From JASFTV01 sp050050615 (GTDB taxonomy: Bacteria; Desulfobacterota; DSM-4660; Desulfatiglandales; HGW-15), in assembly GCA_050050615.1 (NCBI GenBank), contig JASFTV010000064.1, forward strand, positions 1-13,707: a DNA stretch of 13,707 nucleotides, given 5' to 3'. Positions within the stretch are counted from its first letter, which is position 1, and the number at the start of each line of letters is the position of its first letter. Below the pieces are notes generated by a model that was not told the DNA's origin, did no database searches, and saw nothing but the letters and a program-made list of their open reading frames with translations. Of the stretch, positions 7,140 through 13,707 are shown one piece after another. The position numbers were made by a program, and so were the translations under genes.

Positions 7140-8888
7140 ATGAGCACCGAGAGTTTGAAACGCAAACTCGCGGCTATGCTGAGTGCAGACGTCAAAGGTT
7201 ACAGTCGACTCATGAGAGAGAATGAGGAGACGACGATCCGAACCTTGACTGCTTACCGTGAGGTGATGGCGAGCCTGATTCAGCAGTACAGGGGCCGCGT
7301 CGTGGATTCGCCTGGTGACAACCTTCTGGCTGAGTTTGCGAGCGTGGTGGATGCCGTGAACTGTGCGGCAGAAATCCAGCGACAGCTCGGCGAAAAAAAC
7401 GAAGCGTTGCCCAGCGAGCGCAGAATGGCGTTTCGCATCGGCATCAATCTTGGGGACGTTTTCGAGGAGGGAGAACGGATCTATGGGGACGGCGTCAACA
7501 TAACGGCCCGAATAGAGAGTTTGGCCGACGGAGGAGGCATCTGTATCTCCGGGACGGTGTATGATGCCATCGAAGGCAAGCTCGATTACGAATATGACTA
7601 CCTGGGTCCGCAAAGGGTCAAGAACATTGATAAGCCGGTCAGGGCTTATCGAGTCCGGACCAACCCGGTGTCCGCCTTTTACAGGGCGAGCGGGGAACAC
7701 AAACTGCACGATAAACCCTCCATCGCTGTGATGCCCTTCGTAAACATGAGCCGAGATCCTGAACAGGAATACTTCGGCGACGGGATAACCGAAGACCTCA
7801 TCACCGACCTTTCCAAGATTTCGGGACTTTTTGTGATCGCCCGCAATTCGGTTTTCACCTACAAAGGAAGGCCCGTAAAAGTCCAGCAGGTAAGCGACGA
7901 GTTGGGGGTGCGCTATGTCCTGGAAGGGAGCGTCCGCAAGGTCGGGAGCCGTGTAAGAATAACGGCACAGTTGGTTGATGCTTTCACCGGAGGACACATT
8001 TGGGCTGAAAGATATGATAGGGATCTCGAGGATATCTTTGCCTTACAGGATGAAGTGACACAGAAAATCGTCGCCGTTTTGGCCGTAAGGCTGCGGGAGG
8101 GCGAACAGGAACGGTTGGCGCAAAAGAACACGGACAATCTCTTGGCATATGACTACTTCTTACGGGCGCTTGAACATTTCAATCGGTATTCAAAGGAAGC
8201 GAACGCGGAAGCCAGGCGTTTGTTCATAAAAGCCACAGAGCTCGATCCCACTTATGCCCTGGCGTATGCGAAAGCAGGATGGACTTACTTGACTGATTGG
8301 ACCATGGGCTGGAGCCAGAGCCGTGAGTGCCTGGATCTAGCTTATGAGCTGGCCCAAAAGGCTGTAGGCTTGGACGCCTCCATGGAAGAGAGCCACTGCC
8401 TGCTGGGTCACGTCCATTTGTGGAAGAAGAACCATGAGAAGGCGATTGCCCTGTTTGAGGAATTCATCGCCCTCAATCCCAACCACGCTGACACGCTTTC
8501 GGACCTGGGCGATATTCTCAACTTTTCGGGGCAGCCGGAGAAGGCCATCGGATTAATTAGGAAAGCGATGCGCCTCAACCCCTTATATCCGACTTTCAAT
8601 CTATTCAATCTGGGTCATGCCTATTTCCTGAGCAAAAGGTACGAGGAGGCGCTCGAGGCGTTGAAGGGAGCCCTCAGCAGCAACCCGGACTTTTTCCCGG
8701 CCCGGGCTTACCTGGCTGCGACATATATTGAGCTAGGAATTGAGAATGAAGCGCGTGCTGAAGCGAGGGAGATCCACCGAAAGACGCCGGAGAGCAATCT
8801 TGAAATTTGGCGACAAAGGCTCCCTTACAAAAATGAGGCGCACCTGGCAAGAGTTCTGGATGCCCTTGAAAAAACAGGGCTGAAATGA
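7140..8888 (+). CDS. Class III nucleotide cyclase with TolB-like and TPR domains (soluble)
   Basis: A 582-residue signalling protein. Residues 8-175 form a class III adenylate/guanylate cyclase domain: metal-binding Asp17 (LSADVKGYSRLM) and Asp60 (SPGDNLLAEF), and transition-state residues Asn120 and Arg124 (YGDGVNITARIE). The position that normally holds the base-selecting Lys is Asp56, and the position that normally holds Asp is Arg113, so the substrate cannot be assumed to be ATP. Residues 192-320 form a TolB/FlgO-like domain (KPSIAVMPF, FVIARNSVFTYKG, GVRYVLEGSVRK, WAERYDR). Residues 330-550 are TPR repeats ending in a conserved PYKNEA tail. No membrane helix lies between cyclase and TolB-like parts, unlike the convergent paralog. 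The GGGGG before ATG (7128-7132) serves as ribosome binding site. It is the only same-strand gene after the kinases. Nucleotide signalling is family knowledge; the stimulus is unknown. Confidence 0.85.
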   Translation: MSTESLKRKLAAMLSADVKGYSRLMRENEETTIRTLTAYREVMASLIQQYRGRVVDSPGDNLLAEFASVVDAVNCAAEIQRQLGEKNEALPSERRMAFRIGINLGDVFEEGERIYGDGVNITARIESLADGGGICISGTVYDAIEGKLDYEYDYLGPQRVKNIDKPVRAYRVRTNPVSAFYRASGEHKLHDKPSIAVMPFVNMSRDPEQEYFGDGITEDLITDLSKISGLFVIARNSVFTYKGRPVKVQQVSDELGVRYVLEGSVRKVGSRVRITAQLVDAFTGGHIWAERYDRDLEDIFALQDEVTQKIVAVLAVRLREGEQERLAQKNTDNLLAYDYFLRALEHFNRYSKEANAEARRLFIKATELDPTYALAYAKAGWTYLTDWTMGWSQSRECLDLAYELAQKAVGLDASMEESHCLLGHVHLWKKNHEKAIALFEEFIALNPNHADTLSDLGDILNFSGQPEKAIGLIRKAMRLNPLYPTFNLFNLGHAYFLSKRYEEALEALKGALSSNPDFFPARAYLAATYIELGIENEARAEAREIHRKTPESNLEIWRQRLPYKNEAHLARVLDALEKTGLK

Positions 8889-9148
8889 AGCGCCCCTGTT
8901 CCGAGTCAGGTGTCAGGTCTAAGCTGTTGACAAAGACCTTCCTTGAGCTTCTCAATCTTATCGGATAGTTTTCTGTTTTTCCGAGAAAAACCTTTTGGGA
9001 ATGGTTGAACCGAGGGATTTTCAAGTATTGTTATGCGTATCACATTGGGATTGGGGCCATCGGAAGTGAGCCATGCGGCAAGAAACATGCAGTTTTTGGG
9101 AGTATAGGATAAGCACAATGTATAGGTTCAAGTCCTTCTTAATTCACT
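8889..9148. other. Intergenic region between convergent cyclase genes
   Basis: No confident gene. GTTTTTC-CGA-GAAAAAC (8975-8991) is a perfect 7-bp inverted repeat that could end transcripts from both sides, although it is A/T-rich. A 7-mer GTCAGGT is repeated in tandem at 8905-8918. A minus-strand 70-codon frame (8906-9118) starts with TTG, has no ribosome binding site and no recognised motif; it may be a relic and is not called. Confidence 0.4.
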
Positions 9149-12100
9149 TTACTTCAGCCCAACCTTTCGCAGAGCACCAATCACAAGATCCCTATCGGCC
9201 TGGTTCTTGTAAGGCCATGTTTTTGAGGCATACTCTAAAGAGAACTTGGGATGTATCCTGAGGACTTCTGCAGCCTCAGCGCGAGCCTCCTCTTTGCGGC
9301 CCAATGAACTATGGGCTATAGCTAAAGTGATGCGACCAACCAGATCATCTGGGTTTTTACGGAGTGCTTTCTTACAAATAGCGATTGCTTTCTCAAACTC
9401 TCCTATAAAGGTGTAGCTGAGACCTAATTGATAGAGATAACTAGCTGGAGGCAGGGGATTCAGACGGATCGCTTTTTCCTGCATCGAAATAGCCTCCTTG
9501 GCTCTGCCCGAAAACCTTAGAATGACTCCTAAATTATATAATTCATCTGCTGCATTGGGTGCGAGTGAGACAGCACGTTCGGATTCCGCAATAGCCTTAT
9601 CATGTTGCCTCTTTAGCAAATAGATATGGGATAATACTCGATGGGCCACAATATTTGACTCATCCAAGGCAAGCGCCTTTTTTGCCAACTCAAAGGCATG
9701 CGTTAGAGACTCTTTTGGAGATTTACTCCACTTAAACCAGACATCAAGTATATAGGTTTTACCCAGAAGCGCATATGCGTTTGAATACTCGGGGTCCAGG
9801 GCCATAGCCTCCTCAGCCCTCTGCCTAGCCAGAAGATTATCATCTTTATTGAACCGAAAAATATGTTCACGCCCTTCTAAGAACTTTAAGTACGCATCGA
9901 GGTTCTCAGTACCTTTTGCATACAGGCGTGACTCCTCCCCTGCCGTCAGCCTCACCCCCATAGCAGTAATGATTTTCATAGTGATTTCATCTTGGAGCGC
10001 GAATATGTCCTTCAACTCCCGGTCATAACGCTCGGCCCAGAGGTGATGGCCTGTTTGAGCATCCACGAGCTGGGCCGCTATCCGCACCTGATCCTCAGCT
10101 TTCCGGACGCTGCCTTCCAAGACATACTTTACGCCAAGTTCACGCCCTACCTGTTGCACCTTTACTGGCTTGCCCTTATAAGTGAATGTGGAGTTGCGGG
10201 CTATCACGAACATTTTTGGAGTCTTGGAGAGAGCTGTAATGATTTCCTCTGAAATCCCATCACTAAAATACTCCTGCTCAGGATCTCCACTCATGTTCTC
10301 GAAGGGCAGCACGGCGATGGAGGGTTTGTCGGGAAGGGGCAGTGGTGGAATTTCTGGGAGCCCGGCCTTGCGCAATCCTTCAGCAACGCTATCCAGCCAT
10401 TCTTGATCTTTGAAAACCGAGAGTTTAGGTGATCTCCGCCACTTCTCTACTGAAAAATTAGGGTCGATTTTAAGAAATTCTGCGGCATGGGCCCTTGCCT
10501 CTTCCATCATGCCGAGCCTAACATAAATCAGTGCCATCCTCCGATGCGCCTTTTTGAGAGGGTATTCACCTTTGAGAGCCCGTTTGAGCAATTCTTTGCC
10601 TATCGCGGGGCCCTCCTCATAGCGCCCAACCTGATCATATGAAACGGCTAAAACATCACCCAGGAACCAGGCCGGATAATAGGGCTCAAGTCGCATTGCC
10701 TTCTTAGCATAGACAATGGCTTCCTCGGGCCTTGCTCTAGCATTTAAGGCTGTAGCCAAAAGGATATGATTTCGAGGATCGTTTGGATCCAGAGCAATAG
10801 CTTTTTCTCCCTCGGCGATAGCTTTTTCAAGCTGCCCCTGGATAGAATAAATCATATTCATAAAAGTATGGCGATAAGATTCAGGCCAGCGTTCTGAGGT
10901 CTTTTGTGAAATTTCAAGCGCTCGTTTAATCGAATCGCGAGGGGATTCACTAAGACCAGTCATTACGTCTGAAACGTGAGTAAACGCCAACATCATCCAG
11001 GCTGCTGTGTAATCAGGATCCAGCTTTAAAGCCTGCTCATAATGCTCTCTCGCCTTCTTTCTATCCTCTCTTGTCATACGATCAGCATAGCTAAGCCCTT
11101 TTGCAAAATGGTTCCAGGCTTCGAAGTTATCCGCCCTGTTCCAGTCGCTTTCCCCGCCTATCACGAGTTTCATTCGCAGGGCCTTCAAGATTTTTATTGT
11201 GATTTCATCTTGGACTTTAAACAAGTCTTTCAGTTCTCGATCGTAACGCTCTGCCCAAAGATGGTCTCCCTCTAAAGCATCGATCAACTGCGCAGTGACG
11301 CGCAATTGGTCTCCTGCCTTCTGGATGCTTCCTTCTAAGACATACCGCACCCCCAACTCTTCGCTCACCTGCTTTACCTTGACGGGCTTTCCCTTGTAAG
11401 TGAAGACCGAGTTCCGAGCAATAACAAACATCTCGGGAATCTGTGAAAGTCCGGTAATAATATTCTGTGTGAAGCCATCAGCAATGTAATCTTGTTCAGC
11501 ATCACCACTCATATTGTCGAAGGGCAGCACAGCAATAGAGGGCTTTTCAGGCAACGGAAAGGCCATCCTGTCCTCAGAAGCAGGTTCAAATGCAGGGCGG
11601 AAATATGAGGTCCAAATAGCCAAAGCCGCCGCTACTACGACGAGCGCCACAACCCCACCAATAGCCGCCCAACGCCAATGCTTTGGCTTTGGCCTCTCTT
11701 CCCCGATCACCTTTCCGACATATTCTGGCTCCATCAGAACCTTATAGGCTCTTACTGGTTTCTCGATATTCTTTACCGTTTGTTCTCCCAAATATTCGTA
11801 TCCAATCGGCAATTTCTTGCCGATCTGATCAAAAGCTGTTCCTGAAATACAGACTCCCCTTCCATCAGCCAGAGCCTCCAATCTTGCTGCGATATTCACA
11901 CCATCGCCATAGATCGTTTCCTTTTCCTCGATGACATCCCCGAGATTAATCCCGATTCGGAACTCCATCCTCCGGTTTTCCGGCAATTCGTCATTTCGTT
12001 TACCGAGTTCCTCTTGGATCTCCACAGCACAACGCAGCGCATCCACTACACTGGAAAACTCAGCCAGCACATTGTCGCCCTTGGCATCCACTACTCGGCC

Positions 12101-12253
12101 GCGGTGCTCATTTATGAGACGAGTCACTACTTCACGGTAAACGTTGATCGTGCGCACGGTGGCCTCTTCATCATCCGCCATGAGACGACTGTATGCCTTT
12201 ACATCAGCACTGAGGATAGCAGTCAGCTTCCGTTTGGCCTGCTCCTCGGTCAT
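9149..12253 (-). CDS. Membrane-bound class III nucleotide cyclase with two TolB-TPR modules
   Basis: A 1034-residue protein; the frame is open upstream, but the ATG at 12253 is chosen because GGAGGTGAT (12265-12257 on the minus strand) precedes it by seven bases and the protein then begins like its paralog (MTEEQAKRKLTAILSADVKA). Residues 8-175 are a class III cyclase domain with metal Asp17 and Asp60, Asn120 and Arg124. The base-selecting pair is Asp56 and Thr113 in place of Lys and Asp. Residues 194-216 are a clear membrane helix preceded by KPKHWR, predicting a cytoplasmic cyclase and a periplasmic remainder. Then come TolB-like domain 1 (236-365), TPR block 1 (380-605), TolB-like domain 2 (640-770) and TPR block 2 (780-1005). 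The second module and its tail (WPYKNQAD) resemble the single module of the convergent cyclase more than the first does. A membrane sensor that couples a periplasmic cue to a nucleotide signal is the likely role, by inference. Confidence 0.87.
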   Translation of the reverse strand: MTEEQAKRKLTAILSADVKAYSRLMADDEEATVRTINVYREVVTRLINEHRGRVVDAKGDNVLAEFSSVVDALRCAVEIQEELGKRNDELPENRRMEFRIGINLGDVIEEKETIYGDGVNIAARLEALADGRGVCISGTAFDQIGKKLPIGYEYLGEQTVKNIEKPVRAYKVLMEPEYVGKVIGEERPKPKHWRWAAIGGVVALVVVAAALAIWTSYFRPAFEPASEDRMAFPLPEKPSIAVLPFDNMSGDAEQDYIADGFTQNIITGLSQIPEMFVIARNSVFTYKGKPVKVKQVSEELGVRYVLEGSIQKAGDQLRVTAQLIDALEGDHLWAERYDRELKDLFKVQDEITIKILKALRMKLVIGGESDWNRADNFEAWNHFAKGLSYADRMTREDRKKAREHYEQALKLDPDYTAAWMMLAFTHVSDVMTGLSESPRDSIKRALEISQKTSERWPESYRHTFMNMIYSIQGQLEKAIAEGEKAIALDPNDPRNHILLATALNARARPEEAIVYAKKAMRLEPYYPAWFLGDVLAVSYDQVGRYEEGPAIGKELLKRALKGEYPLKKAHRRMALIYVRLGMMEEARAHAAEFLKIDPNFSVEKWRRSPKLSVFKDQEWLDSVAEGLRKAGLPEIPPLPLPDKPSIAVLPFENMSGDPEQEYFSDGISEEIITALSKTPKMFVIARNSTFTYKGKPVKVQQVGRELGVKYVLEGSVRKAEDQVRIAAQLVDAQTGHHLWAERYDRELKDIFALQDEITMKIITAMGVRLTAGEESRLYAKGTENLDAYLKFLEGREHIFRFNKDDNLLARQRAEEAMALDPEYSNAYALLGKTYILDVWFKWSKSPKESLTHAFELAKKALALDESNIVAHRVLSHIYLLKRQHDKAIAESERAVSLAPNAADELYNLGVILRFSGRAKEAISMQEKAIRLNPLPPASYLYQLGLSYTFIGEFEKAIAICKKALRKNPDDLVGRITLAIAHSSLGRKEEARAEAAEVLRIHPKFSLEYASKTWPYKNQADRDLVIGALRKVGLK
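9152..11548 (-). repeat. Tandem coding duplication of the TolB-TPR module
   Basis: Module 1 (codons at 11548-10364) and module 2 (10339-9152) encode the same domain order. Both open with the landmark KPSIAVLPF, share MFVIARNS, TFTYKG/VFTYKG, a GV(R/K)YVLEGS strand, HLWAERYDREL and QDEIT, and end with a GLRKAGL or ALRKVGL tail. At DNA level GAAGGGCAGCAC occurs at the start of both copies (about 10299 and 11519). Confidence 0.75.
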
Positions 12254-12271
12254 GGGATCACCTCCCCAAAT

Positions 12272-12312
12272 AAAAAAGCCTCTAAAGGAGTATAGAAATC
12301 CCTTGGAGGCTT
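12272..12312 (-). terminator. Intrinsic terminator or attenuator in the cyclase leader
   Basis: Read on the minus strand, AAGCCTC (12312-12306) pairs with GAGGCTT (12282-12276). Inside it AAGG (12304-12301) pairs with CCTT (12288-12285), leaving a 12-base loop. Six T follow directly (12277-12272). The structure ends seven bases before the ribosome binding site of the 9149-12253 gene, with no gene upstream on that strand that it could terminate. That placement suggests transcriptional attenuation of the cyclase itself. Confidence 0.5.
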
Positions 12313-12317
12313 CTCTA
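12289..12317 (-). promoter_or_regulatory. Alternative: promoter of the membrane cyclase
   Basis: On the minus strand TAGAGA (12317-12312, four of six) is 17 bases from TATACT (12294-12289, five of six). Initiation would fall about 12282, giving a leader of roughly 30 bases. It overlaps the hairpin at 12272-12312, with the -10 box in the loop, so the inverted repeat may be an operator around this promoter rather than a terminator. The two readings compete. Confidence 0.35.
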
Positions 12318-12542
12318 TCAAAACCTTCCGGTGGCAATCTGCCATTTCTCACTCCAGAAGGTTAGGGTTAAGTTGTCGGTTGAGCTGGAGACAGGGCTGG
12401 AAAACTCAAAATCAGGATAGCCCTTTTTGCAGGAGGTGTCTATATTTTTTATGTGCTTGAAATCGCTAGGGGTTAAAGATTTGCTCTGGGTAACCGCTCG
12501 CTTTTGGGGGCGACCTGAATGATAGATTTCGATACGTCTGAA

Positions 12543-12570
12543 ATTCAAGTAAATTTAGGAAACCTTGAAT
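12543..12570. repeat. Inverted repeat ATTCAAG / CTTGAAT
   Basis: Perfect 7-bp arms (12543-12549 and 12564-12570) are separated by 14 bases that include the palindrome TAAATTTA. The size and symmetry suit a dimeric regulator site. No regulator gene is present in the window. Confidence 0.35.
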
Positions 12571-12608
12571 CGACCACTTTTTGGGTATTGGGCTGCTAAT
12601 CGAAACTC

Positions 12609-12638
12609 GTGGGTGACCCTGGCAACCCCACTCTTTTG
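12609..12638 (+). repeat. Terminator-like hairpin in the intergenic region
   Basis: GTGGG (12609-12613) pairs with CCCAC (12627-12631), followed by TCTTTTG. On the + strand it resembles a weak terminator, but no + strand gene lies immediately upstream. It may insulate the oxidoreductase promoter from upstream transcription. Confidence 0.3.
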
Positions 12639-12705
12639 CGGCTTTTGATCTAGAGCAATGTGGCAGGGAATCCTGACTTAACAAGCCCCACCACGTCGGT
12701 TTTCC

Positions 12706-12733
12706 TTGACATTCAACCCAGCTTACCTATTCT
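12706..12733 (+). promoter_or_regulatory. Candidate promoter of the oxidoreductase gene
   Basis: A perfect TTGACA (12706-12711) is followed after 16 bases by TATTCT (12728-12733, four of six including the conserved TA and final T). Initiation near 12740 would give a leader of about 195 bases containing the micro-ORF 12784-12816 and its inverted repeat. Confidence 0.45.
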
Positions 12734-12765
12734 GAAAGCGTTGTTCCTTTCCCAACCTTTAACCC

Positions 12766-12826
12766 CCTGTCAGGAGGTCCCTCATGGAAAAACCTCTCAA
12801 AATGTGTAAGCCTTGAGCCTGACAGG
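12766..12826 (+). promoter_or_regulatory. Inverted repeat enclosing a micro-ORF in the leader
   Basis: CCTGTCAGG (12766-12774) and CCTGACAGG (12818-12826) are perfect reverse complements. In RNA they would form a 9-bp stem whose 5' arm covers the first half of the Shine-Dalgarno AGGAGG (12772-12777), and whose loop holds exactly the micro-ORF. Each arm is also almost self-complementary (CCTG-N-CAGG), so as DNA they could be two operator half-sites. Confidence 0.45.
12784..12816 (+). CDS. Ten-codon micro-ORF, possible leader peptide
   Basis: It reads MEKPLKMCKP and ends at TGA. The ribosome binding site AGGAGG (12772-12777), six bases before the ATG, is as strong as those of the real genes nearby, which is unexpected for a random ATG. 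It lies 120 bases upstream of the oxidoreductase start, in the same transcript if the promoter at 12706-12733 is used. It may be a translated leader peptide, or the surviving start of a decayed gene. Confidence 0.35.
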   Translation: MEKPLKMCKP

Positions 12827-12936
12827 ACGGCGTGTTCTATTGTGGCTCGACCATTTGTCATTCTTCTCAATATTGATCCTTTCTCCAAGTGGCTCAAGGG
12901 TATTCCAATTCATTCAAGTCGTGAAAGGAGGACGAT

Positions 12937-13707
12937 ATGGCTGATTATCAAGCAATCGTGATAGGGAGCGGAGCAGGGGGGCTTTCATCCGCGCTGAGTC
13001 TTTCGAGAAAAGGCTTTTCGGTTTTGCTTCTCGAAGCCATGCCTTCTTTTGGTGGATATCTTAATCCTTTCAGCAGAAAACCGTACAAGTTCGATACGGG
13101 ACTGCACTATCTCGGTGAGCTCCAGAAAGGAGAAGGGTTCTGGCGTTTGCTGGATACTCTAGGTATAGCGGACAAAGTACAGTTTATCGAGCTCGATCCG
13201 GAGGGTTTTGACCGTTACGTCTTCGGAGACTATGAGTTTCGGCTTTGTAAAGGAAAGGAACGTTTCAAGGAAAAACTGCTTAAAGATTTTCCAAAAGAGG
13301 AGCGTGGAATAGCAAGATTCTTGAAGGTCTCAGACAAAATGGCCAAGGCAATGCAAGCATCGGTGTCGATGGAAGGCGGATTTCTGGCAATGCTTGGGTT
13401 TCTTTTAAAGCATCCGGTGATGCGGAAGTATTCCCGGGTGCCCTATCAGAAGCTCCTTGATGAAGTGACATCAGATAGGCGGTTGCAAGCCGTTTTAGCA
13501 GGCTATTCTGGTACTTTTGCTTTACCCCCGACTCGGGCGTCGGTCATTATTGCGATGGGAGTGCTGAATCATTACCTCACTGGGGCACACTATCCGCAAG
13601 GCGGCAGTGGTGCTTTTCGAGACGCTTTCCTCGATGCTCTTTGGAGTCATGGTGCTGAAATGAAAAACAACTCCCGGGTTGTGAGACTAGAGAAGAAGGG
13701 ACGCGAG
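12937..13707 (+). CDS. FAD-dependent oxidoreductase, phytoene desaturase/retinol saturase-like (partial)
   Basis: The first 257 residues of a protein cut by the window end. The N-terminus is a Rossmann dinucleotide fold: strand YQAIVIG, glycine motif GSGAGG (10-15), and Glu33 at the end of the second strand for the FAD ribose. FGGYLNPF (38-45) and FDTGLHYLG (52-60) are landmarks of the CrtI/retinol saturase/amine oxidase superfamily, as is YPQGGSGAF (219-227). Relatives are usually about 500 residues, so roughly half is seen. They use FAD to desaturate, isomerise or saturate polyenes such as carotenoids or retinol; the substrate here cannot be told. GAAAGGAGG five bases before ATG fixes the start. 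It is divergent from the membrane cyclase. No carotenoid gene is visible, so a pathway is not assigned. Confidence 0.85.
   Translation, partial: MADYQAIVIGSGAGGLSSALSLSRKGFSVLLLEAMPSFGGYLNPFSRKPYKFDTGLHYLGELQKGEGFWRLLDTLGIADKVQFIELDPEGFDRYVFGDYEFRLCKGKERFKEKLLKDFPKEERGIARFLKVSDKMAKAMQASVSMEGGFLAMLGFLLKHPVMRKYSRVPYQKLLDEVTSDRRLQAVLAGYSGTFALPPTRASVIIAMGVLNHYLTGAHYPQGGSGAFRDAFLDALWSHGAEMKNNSRVVRLEKKGRE

Larger units (their letters stand above)
12254..12936. other. 683-base divergent intergenic region
   Basis: No conventional gene is convincing here. Minus-strand frames of 72-76 codons (12318-12548 and 12466-12684) overlap each other, begin at non-ATG or unsupported starts and show no family motif. 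The region contains leader and promoter signals for the cyclase on the left, several inverted repeats (12332-12344, TGGCA-ATC-TGCCA; 12543-12570; 12609-12631), and the promoter, micro-ORF and leader of the oxidoreductase on the right. Confidence 0.5.

Noticed and set aside
6879..7997. A 372-codon open frame on the minus strand opposite the second kinase end and the first cyclase.
   Set aside because: It lies antisense to two well-supported genes and spans the gap between them. Its translation shows no domain and it has no convincing ribosome binding site.
8906..9118. A 70-codon minus-strand frame between the convergent cyclases.
   Set aside because: TTG start, no ribosome binding site and no recognised family. 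It may be a relic but cannot be supported.
9120..9145. GGTTCAAGTCC resembling a tRNA T-loop, as would be found at an integration site.
   Set aside because: The flanking stem pairs at only three positions, and no integrase or second copy was seen.
12150..12352. Longer start for the membrane cyclase at 12352 (33 extra residues).
   Set aside because: The extra residues are translated from the terminator-like hairpin and T-run, and the ATG at 12253 has an ideal ribosome binding site and matches the paralog's N-terminus.
12478..12520. Resemblance on the minus strand to the GCGGTTACC end of a c-di-GMP (GEMM) riboswitch upstream of the cyclase.
   Set aside because: The other conserved parts (the GGGCAAACC-like start and GACGCAAAGCC-like segment) are missing, so the match is too short.
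12318..12548. A 76-codon minus-strand frame upstream of the membrane cyclase.
   Set aside because: Non-ATG start without a ribosome binding site, low-complexity Ser/Thr-rich translation, and it overlaps the hairpin leader.
12600..12640. ACCCTGGCAACC on the + strand, recalling the SAM-I riboswitch core.
   Set aside because: The required paired elements and the GGTGC-AA-TTCC 3' part are absent.

Overview
The window looks like chromosomal DNA of a Gram-negative, probably anaerobic bacterium of the deltaproteobacterial (Desulfobacterota) type. That placement is an inference: multi-PAS soluble histidine kinases with a cysteine cluster near the C-terminus, and class III cyclases fused to TolB-like and TPR domains, are the style of protein found there. 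No 16S rRNA, ribosomal protein or other marker is present. No tRNA, insertion sequence, phage gene or CRISPR array was recognised.

Layout from left to right. Bases 2-55 may be the last codons of a gene entering from the left, followed by about 400 bases without a convincing gene. At 473-802 (+) is a 109-residue protein with two GspE-N/MshEN-like motifs and an AT-hook-like basic tail. Converging on it at 899-1051 (-) is a 50-codon small gene with a very strong ribosome binding site. Two large paralogous soluble sensor histidine kinases follow on the + strand: PAS-PAS-PAS-GAF-kinase (1375-4188) and PAS-PAS-GAF-kinase (4572-6947). Next come two convergent class III nucleotide cyclases carrying TolB/FlgO-like and TPR domains: 7140-8888 (+), soluble, with one TolB-TPR unit, and 9149-12253 (-), membrane-spanning, with two tandem TolB-TPR units. 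The 683-base region 12254-12936 separates this cyclase from a divergent FAD-dependent phytoene desaturase/retinol saturase-like oxidoreductase (12937 onward, cut by the window end). It holds an attenuator-like hairpin in front of the cyclase and a ten-codon micro-ORF enclosed by an inverted repeat in the leader of the oxidoreductase.

Functionally this is a signalling island built from two pairs of paralogs: two orphan kinases with no response regulator in view, and two cyclases. The least usual points are (1) a five-cysteine cluster inserted identically into the ATPase domain of both kinases; (2) replacement of the canonical base-selecting Lys and Asp in both cyclases; (3) the doubled TolB-TPR module in the second cyclase; (4) a 98-base near-identical patch shared by the two kinase genes; and (5) the two leader structures flanking 12254-12936. 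Protein family assignments rest on motif reading alone; no database search was run.
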